Source: Methylopila turkensis (GTDB lineage: Bacteria > Pseudomonadota > Alphaproteobacteria > Rhizobiales > Methylopilaceae). Taken from it: a stretch of 64,000 bases of DNA. The stretch is taken from positions 248,001-312,000 of the forward strand of contig NZ_BSFL01000002.1 in assembly GCF_027922325.1 (NCBI RefSeq). Direction: 5' to 3'. The stretch's first letter is position 1; each line of letters starts with the position of its first letter. Below the pieces are notes generated by a model. It was not told where the DNA came from, did no database searches, and was given only the letters and a program-made list of their open reading frames with translations. The position numbers were made by a program, and so were the translations under genes. Of this stretch, positions 61,201-64,000 are shown piece after piece.

Positions 61201-63450
61201 AAGCCCTTCGCCGTCCCGGTGAAGCTCTCGGGGCTCGCGAGCGGCGAGCAGGCCTATGTCACGGTCGCCGCCGTCGACGTCGGCATCCTCAACCTCACCG
61301 GCTACAAGCCACCGGCGCCCGACAGGACCGTGTTCGGCCAGCGCCGCCTCGCAAGCGAAATCCGCGACCTCTACGGCCAGCTCATCGACGGCATGGGCGC
61401 CAAGGCCGGGCGCATCCGCTCCGGCGGCGACGGCGCCGGCGCCGGCGGACTGCAGGACACGCCGACGCAGGCCCCGCTCGCGCTGTTCTCCGGCCTCGTG
61501 CCCGCCGGCCCCGACGGGGTCGCGAACGTCGCCTTCGAGCTTCCGGCGTTCAACGGCACGGTGAAGCTGATGGCCGTCGCCTGGAGCCGGACGAAGCTCG
61601 GCAACGCCGCGAAGGACGTGGTCGTCGCCGATCCCGTGGTGGTGCAGGCGGCGCTGCCGCGCTTCCTCGCCGACGGCGACCGGGCGCGGCTCAGGCTCGA
61701 CCTCGACAACGTCGCAGGCCCCGCCGGAGAGCATAAGCTGACGGTCGCCGTCTCCGGGCCGCTGACCGCGGGCGCCGCGCCGAAGGCGGTCACGCTCGCG
61801 GCCAAGGCGCGGACGGCGGTCGAGATCCCGCTGACCGCAAAAGGCGTCGGCCCCGCGCGCATCGACGTGGCGTTGAGCGGCCCGGATGGCCGCAGCTACC
61901 TCCAGGCGTTCGCGCTCAACGTGAAACCCGCGACCGCGCCGATCTCCCGCCGCAGCGTCGTCGCGCTCGCCAAGGGCGCGGGCGTCACCGTCTCGAACGA
62001 CATGCTGGCCGACATCGTGCCCGGCACGGGCTCGGTCGCGCTTTCGGTCGGGCGGCCCGGCGCGCTCGACGCCGCGACCTTCAAGCTCGCGCTCGACGGC
62101 TACCCCTACGCCTGCTCCGAGCAGCTTTCGAGCCGGCTGGTCGCGCTGATCTACGGCGACGAGCTCGGGCTGTCGTCGCGGACGGCGGGCGCATCGCCCG
62201 AGGAGGTGAAGCAGCGGATCGGCGACATCGTCGCCCGCGTGCTGTCGCGCCAGGACGGAAACGGCTCGTTCGGACTGTGGTCCGCGGGCGGCGGCGACCT
62301 CTGGCTCGACGCCTATGTCACCGACGTGCTCGCCCGCGCCCGGACCGCGAAGGCCGACGTGCCGGCGAAGGCGCTCGAGCTCGCACTCGACAACCTGCGC
62401 AACACGATCGGCCTCAGGCAGGATTCCACGGAGTCCGACGTCGCCTACGCCCATTACGTGCTCGCCCGTTCCGGCCGCGCGCTGGTGGGCGAGCTGCGCT
62501 ACCTCGCCGACGTGAAGATCGGCGAGTTCGCGAGCCCGCTGGCGCGGGCGCAGATCGGCGCGGCGCTGGCGCAGATCGGCGACCGGACACGCGCCGAGAA
62601 GGCCTTCGCCGCCGCCGAGACCGCGCTCGACGACGACCAGGCCCGGACCGATTTCGGCTCCGGCCTGCGCGATCAGGCCGGCGTCGTCGCCCTCGCCTCG
62701 GAGGCGCGGGCGGGCGCCGAGGTCACGCCGCTCGCCCTCCGCCGCATCGGCGAGGCGCGCGCCCAGCGCTCCTACCTGTCCACGCAGGAGAACGCCTGGC
62801 TGCTGCTCGCGGCGCGGGGCCTGCGGGCGCAGAGCGCCGACCTTTCGCTCACCGTCGACGGCGCGGCGCGGACCGGGGCGCTCACTGAGACCTATCCGCC
62901 GGAGCGGCTCGCCGCCGGGCCGTCGCGCATCGTCAACGCCGGCCAGACGCCGCTTGAGGCCGTCGTCACCGTGCGCGGCGCACCGGCCTCGCCAGAACCG
63001 CCTGCGGAGCGGGATTTCCACCTCGAGCGACGCTACTATACGACCGCGGGCGTCGAGGTGGACCCGTCGAAGGTCGCTCAGAACACGCGCCTCGTGGTCG
63101 TGCTGCGGGTGACGGAGCCCGAGCCGAGGCCCGGCCGCGTGCTCGTGGTCGACCGGCTACCCGCGGGATTCGAGATCGACAATCCCGAGCTCGTCTCCAG
63201 CGCGAAGCTGCCGGCGCTCGGTTTCCTCGGCGAGGAGCCGTCCGCGGCGCATTCGGAGTTCCTCGACGACCGCTTCGTCGCGGCCTTCGAGCGCGAGGCC
63301 GGCGGCGACGCGGTCTACTCCGCGGCCTATGTGGTCCGCGCGGTGACGCCGGGGCAGTTCGCGCAGCCCGCGGCCGTCGTCGAGGACATGTACCGGCCCG
63401 AGCGCTTCGCCCGCACCGGCGCGGGCCGGATCGAGGTGACGGCGAGGTGA
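58240..63450 (+). CDS. Bacterial alpha-2-macroglobulin family protein (thioester-containing)
   Basis: A 1736-residue periplasmic protease trap. Signal peptide MLRMFRTLGFVGLTAAAVAATAAGFSAPVLA, then a TPR-like helical region (about 35-200) and many MG beta-sandwich domains. The bait-linked A2M core includes FSGLVPAGPDGVANVAFELPAFNGTVKLMAVAW. The thioester motif CSEQ is present in YPYACSEQLSSRLVAL, followed by a TED helical barrel (QDGNGSFGLWSAGGGDLWLDAYVTDVL). The ATG at 58240 starts the signal peptide; the open frame upstream is not coding. Its stop overlaps the PBP1C start (GTGA), the classic A2M-pbpC pairing. Confidence 0.93.
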   Translation: MLRMFRTLGFVGLTAAAVAATAAGFSAPVLAATDGFQNKDARDSALKLAARLAREAASDARPAAELIKQGVAQVRAGQWRDAAVSMALAAGKDPNNEQAWRNLSIALSRVQTDDYSERETLKEQSAGAAWRAYELAGDAKTRARALAVLANAFIFREEFRPALDAYKASLRDQPSAEVQAAYDRLRAEHGFRALDYSVDAEAASPRACVQFSEKLAQGRIDFAPYVALKGVESPAVTADDTQICVDGLKHGETYELTVRQGLPSEVDETLPASKDFRIYVRDRAPAARFTGRNYVLPSTGQQGLPIVSVNVDAVEVELFRVGDRNLAPSVVSGDFQRQLDGEAVDKLRSDTASLVYSGELAVERKQNADVVTAFPVSEAAPDLKPGVYVMVASPKGAVDPEPWDARATQWFVVSDLGLTAVSGTDGVKAFARSLASAGPLAGVELKLVARDNEVLATRTTDADGFVTFEAGLTRGSGGSAPAVLVAAKGGDYGFLDLTKPGFDLSDRGVGGRAAPGPLDAQVFAERGVYRSKETVHVTALLRDDKGAAVDGLPLTLVVSRPDGVEDRRAVLADAAAGGRTFDILLVDQAMGGTWRVDAYADAKAAPVGSTTFLVADYVPERLDLKLSTDAKALGARGATVAIDGRWLYGAPAADLAIEGDLTVRASDATPPGFEGYRFGLSDETVAPTRTPIDAPGRTDAAGKASVVVAEPTLPETTRPLEAEVALRLAEPSGRTLERTVVLPIAPKGDRIGVKPLFASRVGDGENARFDVKVASPEGASLAAKGLTWQLVQLETSYQWYATNGRWNFETVTRTRRIADGAIDVAADRPARIDAKVSYGRYRLEVSSADPQGPATSVTFDAGFYAAASTDTPDMLDVALDKAAYAPGETATATLSSRFAGRATLLVVGAGVIAQKTLDVSDKGASVGFEVTEAWRPGAYVVAFVHRALDAKASRMPGRAIGVAHAAVDARDRTIGVSLDVPDAGEPRKPFAVPVKLSGLASGEQAYVTVAAVDVGILNLTGYKPPAPDRTVFGQRRLASEIRDLYGQLIDGMGAKAGRIRSGGDGAGAGGLQDTPTQAPLALFSGLVPAGPDGVANVAFELPAFNGTVKLMAVAWSRTKLGNAAKDVVVADPVVVQAALPRFLADGDRARLRLDLDNVAGPAGEHKLTVAVSGPLTAGAAPKAVTLAAKARTAVEIPLTAKGVGPARIDVALSGPDGRSYLQAFALNVKPATAPISRRSVVALAKGAGVTVSNDMLADIVPGTGSVALSVGRPGALDAATFKLALDGYPYACSEQLSSRLVALIYGDELGLSSRTAGASPEEVKQRIGDIVARVLSRQDGNGSFGLWSAGGGDLWLDAYVTDVLARARTAKADVPAKALELALDNLRNTIGLRQDSTESDVAYAHYVLARSGRALVGELRYLADVKIGEFASPLARAQIGAALAQIGDRTRAEKAFAAAETALDDDQARTDFGSGLRDQAGVVALASEARAGAEVTPLALRRIGEARAQRSYLSTQENAWLLLAARGLRAQSADLSLTVDGAARTGALTETYPPERLAAGPSRIVNAGQTPLEAVVTVRGAPASPEPPAERDFHLERRYYTTAGVEVDPSKVAQNTRLVVVLRVTEPEPRPGRVLVVDRLPAGFEIDNPELVSSAKLPALGFLGEEPSAAHSEFLDDRFVAAFEREAGGDAVYSAAYVVRAVTPGQFAQPAAVVEDMYRPERFARTGAGRIEVTAR

Positions 63451-64000
63451 GCGCCTACGGGCGCCCTGCCCGCCTCGCCGCGGGCTGCCTGCTCGCGGCC
63501 CTCGTCGGCGGCGGGGCGGCGGCGGTCGCGCTCGGAGGCTACGCCGCCCCCTCCCCCGGCCGCGCCGAGACGCTGTCGACGCTCGTGGTCGACCGTGACG
63601 GACGGCTGCTGCGCCCGTTCACGGCGACGGACGGCGCCTGGCGGCTGCCGGTCGCGCGCGAGGCGGTCGACCCGCGCTTCGTGCGGCTGCTGACGGCCTA
63701 CGAGGACAAGCGCTTCTTCCGGCACCCCGGCGTCGATCCGCTCGCCGCCGCCCGCGCCGCGGCGCAGGCGTTCAAGCATGGCGGCATCGTCTCGGGGGGC
63801 TCAACGCTGACCATGCAGGTGGTTCGCCTGCTGAACCCGGACCGAGCGCGGACGCTGCGCCGCAAGCTCGACGAGGCCGCGACCGCGCTCGCGCTCGAAC
63901 GGGCCGTCGGCAAGAACGGCGTGCTCGACCTCTATCTCCGGCTCGCGCCCTATGGCGGCAATCTCGAGGGCGTGCGCGCGGCGAGCCTCGCCTATTTCGG
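63447..64000 (+). CDS. pbpC: Penicillin-binding protein 1C, N-terminal part (cut by window end)
   Basis: Peptidoglycan glycosyltransferase/transpeptidase; only the first 184 residues are present. After a membrane anchor (LAAGCLLAALVGGGAAAVALGG) the GT51 domain shows its motifs: AYEDKRFFRHPGVDPLAAARA with the catalytic Glu, SGGSTLTMQVVRLL, RRKLDEAATALALER, and LRLAPYGGNLEGVRAASLAYFG. The GTG start at 63447 overlaps the alpha-2-macroglobulin stop by four bases. In other bacteria this pair couples repair of damaged peptidoglycan to trapping of intruding proteases. Confidence 0.93.
   Translation, partial: MSAYGRPARLAAGCLLAALVGGGAAAVALGGYAAPSPGRAETLSTLVVDRDGRLLRPFTATDGAWRLPVAREAVDPRFVRLLTAYEDKRFFRHPGVDPLAAARAAAQAFKHGGIVSGGSTLTMQVVRLLNPDRARTLRRKLDEAATALALERAVGKNGVLDLYLRLAPYGGNLEGVRAASLAYF

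Noticed and set aside
59296-63021. Open frame of about 1240 codons opposite the alpha-2-macroglobulin gene
   Set aside because: It mirrors the macroglobulin codons and has no family resemblance. Comparable shadows lie at 16957-18897 and 33157-35553.

Overview
The window is GC-rich chromosomal DNA from an alphaproteobacterium, most likely an order Hyphomicrobiales methylotroph. Three things point there: a XoxF5-type lanthanide/PQQ methanol dehydrogenase, an OxlT-like MFS carrier, and conserved alphaproteobacterial blocks (ispH-thrB-rnhA; dnaJ-fabI-histidine phosphatase beside pdxH; HDAC-xseB). The taxon is an inference. Identity within a genus cannot be read from this sequence alone.

Layout. 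0-11 kb is mostly housekeeping: a minus-strand operon (SAP-like small protein, topoisomerase IB, MltB-type transglycosylase), a zinc-type asparaginase, an outer-membrane SphA-like protein, a Tat-exported beta-helix protein, two rRNA methyltransferases (tlyA and an RlmD-like enzyme), a DsbA-like thioredoxin and the MFS carrier. 12-16.8 kb holds the histidine phosphatase, fabI, a type-B DnaJ, a surface lipoprotein, pdxH and an SDR. 16.8-23.4 kb is a minus-strand run: acyl-CoA dehydrogenase, HDAC-like deacetylase, xseB, corA and a membrane MHYT-GGDEF-EAL protein. 24.4-27.1 kb is rnhA-thrB-ispH.

28.2-30.9 kb is the most unusual part. A tRNA-Met(CAT) gene is followed by a second copy of its last 12 bases plus about 120 bases of downstream DNA including the terminator, and then by a third, shorter copy of the junction. 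The copies bracket two small cargo units: an orphan secreted protein of atypical base composition, and a transglutaminase-like protein. No integrase is visible. A 3' fragment of uvrA follows and overlaps the end of an RND efflux operon (30.8-36.7 kb) whose TetR-type regulator is divergent.

37-50.8 kb is accessory metabolism arranged as regulator/enzyme pairs: three LysR regulators, a DJ-1/PfpI protein with a quinol-type monooxygenase, SsuD, an N-methyltryptophan-oxidase-like flavoenzyme, another LLM flavin monooxygenase, aspartate dehydrogenase, two exported alpha/beta hydrolases and threonine aldolase. It also holds an AraC remnant and two small unknown genes.

51-55 kb carries xoxF (TTG start, strong terminator) divergent from a NarL-type histidine kinase/response regulator pair that is a natural candidate for its control. 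Glutaminase, a GT-C-like membrane protein, a thioester-containing alpha-2-macroglobulin and the start of penicillin-binding protein 1C (cut by the window edge) complete the region. The macroglobulin/PBP1C pair acts in the periplasm on envelope protection and repair.
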